Positions 1 to 4,868 of a DNA stretch of 5,218 bases are shown one piece after another. Origin of the DNA: Sutterella sp. (GTDB taxonomy: Bacteria; Pseudomonadota; Gammaproteobacteria; Burkholderiales; Burkholderiaceae_F); the NCBI GenBank assembly GCA_003488465.1, contig DNLN01000202.1:1-5218 (forward strand), in the 5' to 3' direction. A model generated the notes under the pieces. The model searched no databases, had not been told where the DNA came from, and worked only from the letters and a program-made list of their open reading frames with translations. The position numbers and the translations under genes are program-made. Each line of letters opens with the position of its first letter. The first letter of the stretch is position 1.

Positions 1-273
1 ATCCCGGCCGACGTGCTCAAGATCGACATGAGCTTCCTGCAGGAGCTTCGCGACACCGAGCGCAGCCGGATCATTCTGCAGTCCGTGATCGGCATGGCCC
101 TGTCCCTGGGCATGGATGTCATCACCGAGGGCGTTGAGAGCGTGGAGCAGCTGCAGATTCTCACGAAGATGGGCTGCCGCCACTTCCAGGGCTACTACTT
201 CTCCCGGCCGATTCCCGCCGACGAATTTGCTGACAGAATGACGCGGAGCAGAATCCTGCCAAGTTTTCAATGA
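1..273 (+). CDS. EAL-domain cyclic-di-GMP phosphodiesterase, C-terminal part (5' end outside window)
   Basis: This is the last 90 residues of an EAL domain, the enzyme fold that hydrolyses cyclic-di-GMP to linear pGpG. The frame is open from base 1 and ends at TGA 271-273. Numbering from the first visible codon, it shows the P-A-D-V-LKID motif with the catalytic lysine K7, the ITEGVE motif with glutamate E43, and the GC..FQGYYFSRP motif with Q63. These match the lysine, glutamate and glutamine that line the active site in characterised EAL proteins, so the visible part looks catalytically competent. The EAL motif itself, the DDFG loop and any N-terminal sensor or GGDEF domain lie upstream of the window and cannot be judged. 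The protein ends about 20 residues after the SRP motif, as usual for a C-terminal EAL domain. A diguanylate cyclase gene follows on the same strand 74 nt later, suggesting linked control of one messenger. No terminator with a T-run separates them. Confidence 0.93.
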   Translation: MPADVLKIDMSFLQELRDTERSRIILQSVIGMALSLGMDVITEGVESVEQLQILTKMGCRHFQGYYFSRPIPADEFADRMTRSRILPSFQ

Positions 274-275
274 GA

Positions 276-281
276 TATACT
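276..281 (+). promoter_or_regulatory. Candidate -10 box for the GGDEF gene
   Basis: TATACT matches five of six bases of the sigma-70 -10 consensus and begins 3 nt after the EAL stop codon. I see no good -35 at 16-18 nt; CTGCCA at 256-261 is only 14 nt away. If used, transcription would start near 287-289, exactly at the 5' arm of the hairpin 287-328, leaving a leader of about 60 nt. The GGDEF gene could instead be read through from the EAL gene. Confidence 0.35.
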
Positions 282-286
282 TGAGC

Positions 287-328
287 GGACACGGCTTGGG
301 CGAGGATTACGGGTGCCAGCCGTGATCC
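287..328 (+). repeat. Inverted repeat / leader hairpin before the GGDEF gene
   Basis: GGA-CACGGCT at 287-296 pairs with AGCCGTG-A-TCC at 318-328, giving ten base pairs with one bulged base (A325) and a loop of about 21 nt. It fills most of the gap between the EAL and GGDEF genes and ends 8 nt before the Shine-Dalgarno sequence. No T-run follows, so it is a poor intrinsic terminator. It could be an mRNA 5'-end stabiliser, a processing or attenuation structure, or an operator. It does not resemble the conserved core of known c-di-GMP riboswitches. Confidence 0.5.
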
Positions 329-336
329 TTGTCATT

Positions 337-342
337 GAGGGA
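337..342 (+). promoter_or_regulatory. Ribosome binding site of the GGDEF gene
   Basis: GAGGGA lies 5 nt before the ATG at 348, counted from the end of the motif (7 nt from GAGG). This is a strong Shine-Dalgarno sequence and fixes the start at 348. Confidence 0.75.
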
Positions 343-347
343 ACAAC

Positions 348-1889
348 ATGACGCAAGCGCGAGTGAAGAATTTCCTCATCTGGTTCATCGTGCTTTTTGT
401 CGCCGGTTATTACGGCCTCATCCTGCTCGATCACCCGATCCTAGAATATTCCGACATCCTTGAGATTTCCGGTTCGGTGATTGCCGTGGCGGTGTTGGCG
501 TACGTCGTGCGCCGGCACAGTCCGCAGGAGCGTCTGCCGTGGGCCGTGTTCCTCGTGGCTGTTTTTCTCTACGTCGTTGGCGAATCGCTCTGGGCGTATT
601 TTGCGCATACGACGGGCGAGCCGGATGTGCCCTCGATCTGCGACGTCTTCTATCTGGCAGACACGGCCCTGTGCCTGATTGCCGTCATCATCTACCTGAG
701 GCAGATCAGAAAGGTCGATCTCTTCCGCATGTCCTTTGACGCATTCCTTTCGGCCTTTGCTTCGGCCGGCATCATCTTCATTGCCGTCGTGATGCCGATC
801 ATGCAGGACAAGACCGTCAGTCTGCCCTCCACGGTCGTGCAGATCTGCTATCCGATCGGCGACATATTGATGCTGCTGATGTTTTTCATCATGTTCTTCG
901 GCGCGGAGCACCTTGTCACGCAAAGAAAGGCGTACATGGTGCTCGGGCTGTACTGCCTGCTGTCGCTTCTTGCCGACCAGGTGAACCTGGTGAACGATAT
1001 CTACGAGCTCGGCATCGGCCTGTACCTTGATCCGCTCTGGGGCATGATCATGCCGGTCTGCGCCCTGGCTGGTCTGTATGACCTCGAACCGCGGACCGAA
1101 TCGGAAGCTGATCCGGAGCGGCAGACTGAAAACCGCACGACGACGCTCGACAGGATTCGCGTGGCGCTGCCCTATGTGCTCACGTTCTCGATTCTCGGCT
1201 ACGTCTTCGTGCTGCACGATATGACGGACATTCCCTCCTTGTGGGCGATTGCGCTGTTCGTGCTGCTCAGCCTGCGGCAGATCATGGTCATCCTGAGCAA
1301 TGAGCGGCTGCTCCTTGCGTTGCAGAAGAACGAGCGCAGCCTCAACCAGAAGAATCGCGAGCTCGAGAAGCTCAATCAGCAGGTTCTGCATGACTCGCAG
1401 GTCGATTTCCTCACGCAGGTTTTCAACCGTCGGCGCATCGTCGATCTCTTCGAGCAGCTCGCTCCCAAGGGTGAGGAGCCAGAATCGATGGGACTGATGC
1501 TGATTGACGTCGACCACTTCAAGCACGTGAACGACACCTACGGCCATCAGGTTGGCGATGAGGTTCTCAAGCGCGTGGCGGTTCTGATCTGCGCCACTTT
1601 GGGTGACAAGGACATCACGGGCCGCTATGGCGGCGACGAGTTCATCGCGATTCTGCCCGGTGCCGATGAGCCGACTGTTGCCGCGGCGGGCCACAAGCTG
1701 CTTGCCGCCGTTCGCGGCGATAAGGCCCTTTCGCGCCGCGGCGTGACGATCAGCGTGGGCTGCTCGAACTGGTGCGTCAATCGCAGCGGCTACCACATCG
1801 AGACGCTTTTGAAGACCACTGACGAGGCACTTTACAGCGCCAAGGAAGGCGGCCGCAACCAGGTGCGGACCAAGGCCGTGCGCGGATAG
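348..1889 (+). CDS. Membrane-bound diguanylate cyclase (ten-helix N-terminal region plus GGDEF domain)
   Basis: A 513-residue protein expected in the inner membrane that makes cyclic-di-GMP from two GTP. Residues 8-243 hold about eight hydrophobic helices, and 271-290 and 295-316 two more. This region carries the patterns P-S-I-C-D-V-FYLAD (95-105) and ICYPIGD (166-172), seen in a group of membrane GGDEF proteins whose sensor I cannot name. A charged helix at about 318-350 probably forms the signalling coiled coil. The GGDEF domain begins with DFLT..FNRR (353-362). It then has the metal- and GTP-binding IDVDHFK..ND..GH..GD block (386-404), the active-site RYGGDEF (426-432), and the closing DEALYSAKEGGRNQV (492-505). 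All catalytic elements are present, so activity is likely. The primary inhibitory site RxxD, expected at 419-422, reads GDKD, so feedback inhibition there is probably lost. It has a strong ribosome binding site and sits directly behind an EAL gene. The signal it senses is unknown. Confidence 0.95.
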   Translation: MTQARVKNFLIWFIVLFVAGYYGLILLDHPILEYSDILEISGSVIAVAVLAYVVRRHSPQERLPWAVFLVAVFLYVVGESLWAYFAHTTGEPDVPSICDVFYLADTALCLIAVIIYLRQIRKVDLFRMSFDAFLSAFASAGIIFIAVVMPIMQDKTVSLPSTVVQICYPIGDILMLLMFFIMFFGAEHLVTQRKAYMVLGLYCLLSLLADQVNLVNDIYELGIGLYLDPLWGMIMPVCALAGLYDLEPRTESEADPERQTENRTTTLDRIRVALPYVLTFSILGYVFVLHDMTDIPSLWAIALFVLLSLRQIMVILSNERLLLALQKNERSLNQKNRELEKLNQQVLHDSQVDFLTQVFNRRRIVDLFEQLAPKGEEPESMGLMLIDVDHFKHVNDTYGHQVGDEVLKRVAVLICATLGDKDITGRYGGDEFIAILPGADEPTVAAAGHKLLAAVRGDKALSRRGVTISVGCSNWCVNRSGYHIETLLKTTDEALYSAKEGGRNQVRTKAVRG

Positions 1890-1895
1890 CCTCCG

Positions 1896-1917
1896 GCGGT
1901 TTTCCCGTCAAAGCCGC
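1896..1917 (+). repeat. Hairpin downstream of the GGDEF gene, possible weak terminator
   Basis: GCGGTTTT (1896-1903) pairs with AAAGCCGC (1910-1917) as an 8-bp stem with one G-U pair and the loop CCCGTC, 7 nt after the GGDEF stop. No T-run follows (TCTCGCCC), so it is not a canonical intrinsic terminator. It may mark the 3' end of the message by slowing decay or with help from Rho. A second small dyad, GTCCC (1930-1934) and GGGAC (1942-1946), lies just downstream. Confidence 0.35.
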
Positions 1918-1971
1918 TCTCGCCCGGCGGTCCCCGGCTCCGGGACTGCGAACCCGAGGGGGCGGCCTCAC

Positions 1972-1977
1972 TACAAT
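1972..1977 (+). promoter_or_regulatory. Candidate -10 box for the SMR transporter gene
   Basis: TACAAT matches five of six bases of the -10 consensus and lies 36 nt before the ATG at 2014, giving a leader of about 30 nt. No convincing -35 hexamer is visible at the usual spacing. The site sits between the hairpin after the GGDEF gene and the SMR start, where a promoter is expected if the two genes are not one unit. Confidence 0.4.
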
Positions 1978-2013
1978 TGCCGCTTCAAAAACTTTCCGGT
2001 TTGAGTGCGAACA

Positions 2014-2343
2014 ATGGGATACGTGTACCTTTTGCTTGCGATCGGCTTTGAGCTCGTCGGCACAACCTGCATGAAGCTTTCGCATGGCTTTGGCAATCTG
2101 CTCTATGCCGCAGGCACGCTTGCCGCATACGGACTGTGCTTTTTCTTTTTCTCGCTATGTCTTGAGAGGATTCCGCTCAGCATCGCGTACGCGACCTGGG
2201 GCGGCGTCGGCATTCTCATCGTCTCGGCGATCTCGTACTTCTATTTCCACGAGACGCTCACGCCCGCGGGCATCCTCGGCATTCTCATGATTGCCGCGGG
2301 CACGATCCTGTGCAACGGCTTCGGCACTCCCGGCGAGGGCTAA
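2014..2343 (+). CDS. Small multidrug resistance (SMR/EmrE-like) efflux protein
   Basis: A 109-residue, four-helix inner-membrane protein of the SMR family, which works as an antiparallel dimer and exchanges cationic, often quaternary-ammonium compounds for protons. The essential membrane glutamate is E13, in the context F-E-LVGTT-MK-SHGF, which aligns with Glu14 of EmrE. The AYATWGGVG motif (59-66) has W62 in place of EmrE Trp63 and keeps the glycine pattern. The GTT-MK-S-GF wording fits the Qac/drug-pump branch better than the guanidinium (Gdx/SugE) branch, which usually has a tryptophan after the glutamate. ATG 2014 is preferred because MGYVYLLLAI aligns from the first residue with the EmrE N-terminus. 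An in-frame GTG at 2005 would add three residues but has no ribosome binding site. The ATG has only a weak one, TGAG at 2002-2005. No SMR partner is adjacent, so a homodimer is likely. The gene converges on an EamA transporter gene. The substrate is unproven. Confidence 0.92.
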   Translation: MGYVYLLLAIGFELVGTTCMKLSHGFGNLLYAAGTLAAYGLCFFFFSLCLERIPLSIAYATWGGVGILIVSAISYFYFHETLTPAGILGILMIAAGTILCNGFGTPGEG

Positions 2344-2346
2344 AGC

Positions 2347-3213
2347 TCAGGCGGCTCGCGCCTTTTTCTGCCGGATCGCCGCGCCGATTCCGGCGGCGCA
2401 AACCACTGACATCCCGAGCCAGCAGAGCGCATCGGGCCGCTCGGCAAAGAAGATCGCTCCGAAGACCACGGCAAAGAGAATGCCCGTGTACTGGAACACG
2501 GCGTTTAGGAGCGCGTGTCCGTAGGTCCATGCGACCGTGACCATGATCTGAGCGATGCCGCCCGCGATCCCCACGCCGACAAGGAGCGCCGTCACCTCGG
2601 GCGAGTGCAGCTGAAAGCCTCCCGTTGCAAGCGTTCCGATGCCGCCGACGAGAGTTCCCGAGAGCATGAAGTAGAACACCGTGCGCTCGGTGGGCTCGCC
2701 GTACCGGGCGAGGTTTCTCAGACACATTCCGACCGCCGCCGCAAAGAAGGCTCCGGAAAACGCAAAAACCGTTCCGGGGAGGTTGATGCCGGCCACATCG
2801 GGCCGAATGATGAGCAGCACTCCGCCAAAGCCGACCGCCGCGGCTGCAAGCAGCCATCTGTCGATGGGGAGCCTCAGGCACAGGCATTCGACAAGAAGAA
2901 AGAGACAGAAAAAGAGGGGGCCGGTGTAGGTGATGGTCTGCTCGATCGCAAGCGGAATGAAGGAAAGCGCGATGAGTTCGCTGCCGAATGCCGTGAGCCC
3001 GCAGGCGCAGCGCCGCAGATGCGCCAAGGGGTGGCGGGTTCGCGGACTCACGCCCTTGCGGACCATCAGCACCGAGACGAAGGCTAGGCCCACAGCCGCC
3101 CGGTAGAACATGATCTCGAACGGACCAGTCTCGGCGGTGCAGAGCTTGCTGAGCAGGAACATCACCGAGAAAAAGAATGTGGCGGCGATCATCCAGAGCG
3201 ACTGGCGGGCCAT
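2347..3213 (-). CDS. EamA/DMT-family ten-helix transporter
   Basis: A 288-residue inner-membrane protein with about ten hydrophobic helices in two EamA repeats (roughly residues 5-137 and 148-280), the normal length for this family. Family-like motifs are FEIMFYRAAVGLAF (32-45), IPLAIEQTITYTGPLF (86-101) closing the fourth helix, GVLLIIRPD (131-139) at the end of repeat one, and QYTGILFAVVFG (241-252) with FFAERP (255-260) in repeat two. The family exports or imports amino acids, nucleotide-related compounds and other metabolites; nothing here fixes the substrate. ATG 3213 is preferred because AGGTG at 3220-3224 lies 6 nt upstream. A TTG at 3231 and a GTG at 3222 are in frame but would add only a few residues and lack such a site. 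The 3' end faces the SMR gene with 3 nt between stop codons, and I see no minus-strand terminator there. No strong promoter is visible; TGGAAA (3276-3271) with TAGAGT (3252-3247) on the minus strand is a weak candidate. Confidence 0.92.
   Translation of the reverse strand: MARQSLWMIAATFFFSVMFLLSKLCTAETGPFEIMFYRAAVGLAFVSVLMVRKGVSPRTRHPLAHLRRCACGLTAFGSELIALSFIPLAIEQTITYTGPLFFCLFLLVECLCLRLPIDRWLLAAAAVGFGGVLLIIRPDVAGINLPGTVFAFSGAFFAAAVGMCLRNLARYGEPTERTVFYFMLSGTLVGGIGTLATGGFQLHSPEVTALLVGVGIAGGIAQIMVTVAWTYGHALLNAVFQYTGILFAVVFGAIFFAERPDALCWLGMSVVCAAGIGAAIRQKKARAA
2349..2367 (+). terminator. Intrinsic terminator of the SMR gene, embedded in the EamA coding sequence
   Basis: AGGCG (2349-2353) and CGCCT (2359-2363) form a stem with loop GCTCG, followed directly by a T-run (2363-2367, then CT). 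It begins 5 nt after the SMR stop codon. On the opposite strand the same bases encode the last residues of the EamA protein (K-K-A-R-A-A) and its stop codon. No T-run exists on the minus-strand side, so it should act only on plus-strand transcripts. The stem is short but GC-rich. Confidence 0.6.
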
Positions 3214-3219
3214 GCAAGA

Positions 3220-3224
3220 CACCT
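3220..3224 (-). promoter_or_regulatory. Ribosome binding site that sets the EamA start
   Basis: AGGTG on the minus strand lies 6 nt before ATG 3213. It supports this ATG over the upstream in-frame TTG (3231) and GTG (3222), the latter of which overlaps the site itself. Confidence 0.65.
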
Positions 3225-3252
3225 GTTGCAAATGAGGAACGGGAAGACTCTA

Positions 3253-3286
3253 CCTCTGTTTGGAGGCGTTTTTCCAGCTTCAGAGG
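3253..3286. repeat. Nested inverted repeats upstream of the EamA gene
   Basis: CCTCTG (3253-3258) is mirrored by CAGAGG (3281-3286), and inside them TGGA (3261-3264) is mirrored by TCCA (3273-3276). The element lies about 40-75 nt before the EamA start. It overlaps the weak candidate -35 and the spacer of that promoter. It could be an operator or, if transcription starts further upstream, a leader hairpin. Confidence 0.35.
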
Positions 3287-3348
3287 TCCGGAATCGTTTC
3301 CTGCCGAACTCAGCCATCGCATGCGCGGGCATTGAAGCGGCGCTGTCA

Positions 3349-3361
3349 GCCTGCAGCAGGC
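3349..3361. repeat. 13-bp perfect dyad in the divergent intergenic region
   Basis: GCCTGC-A-GCAGGC is a perfect inverted repeat around one central base. It is flanked by two direct copies of GCTGTC at 3342-3347 and 3366-3371, 24 nt apart. It lies between the divergent EamA and AI-2E family genes, about 135 nt and 105 nt from their starts. A dimeric regulator site is one possibility. A loop of one base makes an RNA hairpin role less likely. No regulator can be named. Confidence 0.35.
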
Positions 3362-3412
3362 GTTTGCTGTCGTAATTAAGAACAGAGGCGCGCATCGTTC
3401 CCGATAAGACGC

Positions 3413-3439
3413 TTGCCGGCGAGTGCTTTGTCGTATACT
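3413..3439 (+). promoter_or_regulatory. Candidate promoter of the AI-2E family gene
   Basis: TATACT at 3434-3439 matches five of six -10 bases. TTGCCG at 3413-3418 matches four of six -35 bases, with a short 15-nt spacer. Transcription would start near 3446, giving a leader of about 20 nt. An imperfect 12-bp palindrome (CTTGCCGGCGAG, 3412-3423) overlaps the -35 and could be an operator. Confidence 0.5.
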
Positions 3440-3465
3440 GCCCGGTTAGGCAAACACATTTCCAG

Positions 3466-4614
3466 ATGCACTCCGCTTCCATGTCTATGTTCAGAGACCG
3501 CGTCGATATTCTTCTGCGCCTCGGGTTCGGGGCGCTGATCATGATTGGCTGTTTTCTGGTGATCCGGCCGTTCCTGACAGCGATTGTCCTTTCGGCAATC
3601 CTGTGCGTCGTCACCTGGCCGCTCTACCTGCACGCGATTGACTCGTGCCATGGCAACAAGACGATTGCCGCAGGGCTGCTCGTCACTGTGCTCATCATCA
3701 CCGTGCTCATTCCCCTGACGCTGCTTGCCGTCTTCATCGGGCGGGAGGTCCCCGAGGTGGTCGAGCTGGTGAAGAGCTGGGTCTCGCAGGGCATGCCGCT
3801 GCCGGGCTGGATCGTCGCTCTGCCCTATGTCGGCGACTTCATCTCCGACTCCTACCACGTCGGCGTCGATCCCGAGGCCCTCGGAAAGGTTCTGCAAAAG
3901 GCCATCGATCCGCTCTCCAAGTCCGTGCTCTCCATTTCCGTCGGCGTGGGCAACGCGCTCTTTCAGGTGGCGCTCGTTGCATTCATCTCGTTTTTCTTCT
4001 ATCGCGACGGCACGTCGCTCGCCCGGCGCGTCTCGATGTTCCTCAACCGGATTTCGGGCGGTCTGTCCAAGGAGTTCAGCTCGATCCTCGTGAATACGAC
4101 CCGCTCGGTGGTGTTCGGCATCATCGGCACGGCAATCGGGCAGGGCCTGGTCGCCGCCGTGGGCTTCATCATCGCGGACGTGCCCCACGTACTGCTGCTT
4201 TCCTTTGCCGTGTGCATGCTCTCGGTGGTGCCGGTCGGACCGCCTCTTGTCTGGGGCCCCGTTGCGCTCTGGCTCTGGTCCACGGGCCACGTCGGCATGG
4301 CCGTCTTCATTGTGATCTGGGGCTTGGCTGCCGTGAGTAGCGTGGACAACTTCCTAAAGCCCGTGCTGATCGCCCGCGGCACGACGCTGCCCCTTGCGCT
4401 CGTGTTCCTCGGCGTCTTCGGCGGCATCATCTCGTTCGGGTTCCTCGGCCTGGTTCTCGGTCCGATCCTGCTCGCTGCGGCTATTGCGATGTTCTCTGAC
4501 TGGACGAAGAATCCGCGCCTGCTGCGGCGTTCAGCCGGTGCTCCCCCGGGGGAGATCGACGGCGAGATGCCCGTGCATGCGGAAAGCGCGGAAGAGGATC
4601 GGGCGGCGCCCTAA
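3466..4614 (+). CDS. AI-2E family (PerM/TqsA/YdiK-like) membrane transporter
   Basis: A 382-residue inner-membrane protein of the family named after the E. coli autoinducer-2 exporter TqsA. Other members are reported to act as ion antiporters or have no known substrate, so quorum-signal export should not be assumed. Hydrophobic segments lie at about 17-54, 66-92, 155-178, 216-237, 243-272, 275-292 and 307-341, with the family's hydrophilic stretch at about 93-154 between the third and fourth. Family motifs are VPVGPPLVWGP (255-265), DNFLKPVLIARGT (294-306) and the glycine-rich LGVFGGIISFGFLGL (315-329) followed by VLGPILLA (330-337). The tail after about 345 is charged and probably cytoplasmic. 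In-frame ATGs at 3466, 3481 and 3487 would differ by five or seven residues. None has a good Shine-Dalgarno sequence (TAGG at 3447-3450 is 15 nt from the first), so the start is uncertain. It has its own promoter candidate and is followed by a strong terminator, so it is probably monocistronic. Confidence 0.93.
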   Translation: MHSASMSMFRDRVDILLRLGFGALIMIGCFLVIRPFLTAIVLSAILCVVTWPLYLHAIDSCHGNKTIAAGLLVTVLIITVLIPLTLLAVFIGREVPEVVELVKSWVSQGMPLPGWIVALPYVGDFISDSYHVGVDPEALGKVLQKAIDPLSKSVLSISVGVGNALFQVALVAFISFFFYRDGTSLARRVSMFLNRISGGLSKEFSSILVNTTRSVVFGIIGTAIGQGLVAAVGFIIADVPHVLLLSFAVCMLSVVPVGPPLVWGPVALWLWSTGHVGMAVFIVIWGLAAVSSVDNFLKPVLIARGTTLPLALVFLGVFGGIISFGFLGLVLGPILLAAAIAMFSDWTKNPRLLRRSAGAPPGEIDGEMPVHAESAEEDRAAP

Positions 4615-4642
4615 AGGCTTCGCTGTTCCTTCAGGCGTTTGC

Positions 4643-4683
4643 AAAAGCCCCGCTGCAGACCCTGTGGCGGGGCTTCCGTTTTT
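4643..4683 (+). terminator. Strong intrinsic terminator after the AI-2E family gene, probably bidirectional
   Basis: AAGCCCCGC (4645-4653) pairs with GCGGGGCTT (4667-4675). Inside, TGCAG (4654-4658) and CTGTG (4662-4666) extend the stem with two G-U pairs to a three-base loop, for 14 bp in all. On the plus strand TTCCG and then five Ts (4679-4683) follow. On the minus strand the stem is followed by TTTT (complement of 4643-4646). It starts 28 nt after the stop codon and insulates parE from the upstream gene. Confidence 0.85.
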
Positions 4684-4699
4684 GCGGGCTGTCGGCTTG

Positions 4700-4719
4700 C
4701 CGCACCAGCGCGGATTTTT
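4700..4719 (+). terminator. Possible second, weak terminator
   Basis: CCGC (4700-4703) and GCGG (4710-4713) form a 4-bp stem with a 6-nt loop, followed by A and five Ts (4715-4719). The stem is too short to be strong, but placed 16 nt after the first T-run it could act as a backup in tandem. Confidence 0.3.
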
Positions 4720-4767
4720 CTGACTGGCTGCGCCCGCGGCGCTCATGCATCGCAGGGCGGTTTCCGA

Positions 4768-4781
4768 TAAAATCGCGCGAT
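4768..4781 (+). promoter_or_regulatory. Candidate parE -10 box with GC-rich discriminator
   Basis: TAAAAT (4768-4773) matches five of six -10 bases, in the context GATAAAATC that is common in betaproteobacterial promoters. No good -35 is visible at 16-18 nt. The discriminator just after it is CGCGCG, part of a perfect 10-bp palindrome ATCGCGCGAT (4772-4781) that spans the likely transcription start near 4780. The leader would be about 90 nt. Confidence 0.45.
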
Positions 4782-4827
4782 CTATTGTTGAAATCTCGGC
4801 GCGCAGTCCCATATCTAGCGGATGGGG

Positions 4828-4849
4828 TGTGCGCCTTTTTGAGCGCACG
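4828..4849 (+). repeat. Hairpin in the parE leader
   Basis: GTGCGC (4829-4834) and GCGCAC (4843-4848) form a perfect 6-bp stem, plus an outer T-G pair (4828/4849), around the loop CTTTTTGA. It ends 19 nt before the parE ATG and just before the AAAGGGTG ribosome binding region. The T-run is in the loop, not after the stem, so it is not a terminator. It may affect message stability or ribosome access. Confidence 0.45.
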
Positions 4850-4851
4850 GT

Positions 4852-4864
4852 AAAGGGTGTCAGG
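4852..4864 (+). promoter_or_regulatory. Ribosome binding region of parE
   Basis: Two candidate sites precede ATG 4869: AAAGGGTG (4852-4859), whose GGG ends 11 nt upstream, and CAGG (4861-4864), 4 nt upstream. Neither has ideal spacing. Together with the conserved N-terminus they support the start at 4869. Confidence 0.45.
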
Positions 4865-4868
4865 CGTC

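Noticed and set aside
287..347. A c-di-GMP riboswitch before the diguanylate cyclase
   Set aside because: The stem-loop is real, but the leader is too short and lacks the conserved core bases and second helix of the known c-di-GMP riboswitch classes.
441..1796. A 451-codon open frame on the minus strand opposite the GGDEF gene
   Set aside because: The translation is rich in H, R, Q and D with no recognisable domain and lies wholly antisense to a clear GGDEF protein. It is the usual by-product of GC-rich codon bias.
1930..1946. Intrinsic terminator between the GGDEF and SMR genes (GTCCC/GGGAC dyad)
   Set aside because: Only 5 bp, no T-run after it, and G-rich sequence follows.
2515..3087. 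A 190-codon plus-strand frame opposite the EamA gene
   Set aside because: Strongly charged antisense translation with no domain, caused by the codon bias of the EamA gene.
2285..3322. A 345-codon minus-strand frame overlapping the EamA gene in another frame
   Set aside because: The product is arginine- and serine-rich without membrane segments or motifs, whereas the 2347-3213 frame gives a typical EamA protein.
3189..3614. A 141-codon minus-strand frame spanning the intergenic region before the AI-2E family gene
   Set aside because: It overlaps the starts of two supported genes and has no recognisable motif. The part in the intergenic region lies over promoter-like sequence.
3376..4290. A 304-codon minus-strand frame opposite the AI-2E family gene
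   Set aside because: Highly charged, low-complexity translation antisense to a well-supported membrane protein, with no family resemblance.
3466..4614. Calling the AI-2E family protein a true autoinducer-2 exporter
   Set aside because: The family name comes from TqsA, but most members have other or unknown substrates, and no quorum-sensing gene lies nearby.
4730..4742. GCGCC-CGC-GGCGC palindrome before parE as a regulatory element
   Set aside because: Five base pairs of pure G and C are easily met by chance in this composition, and its position fits no promoter element convincingly.
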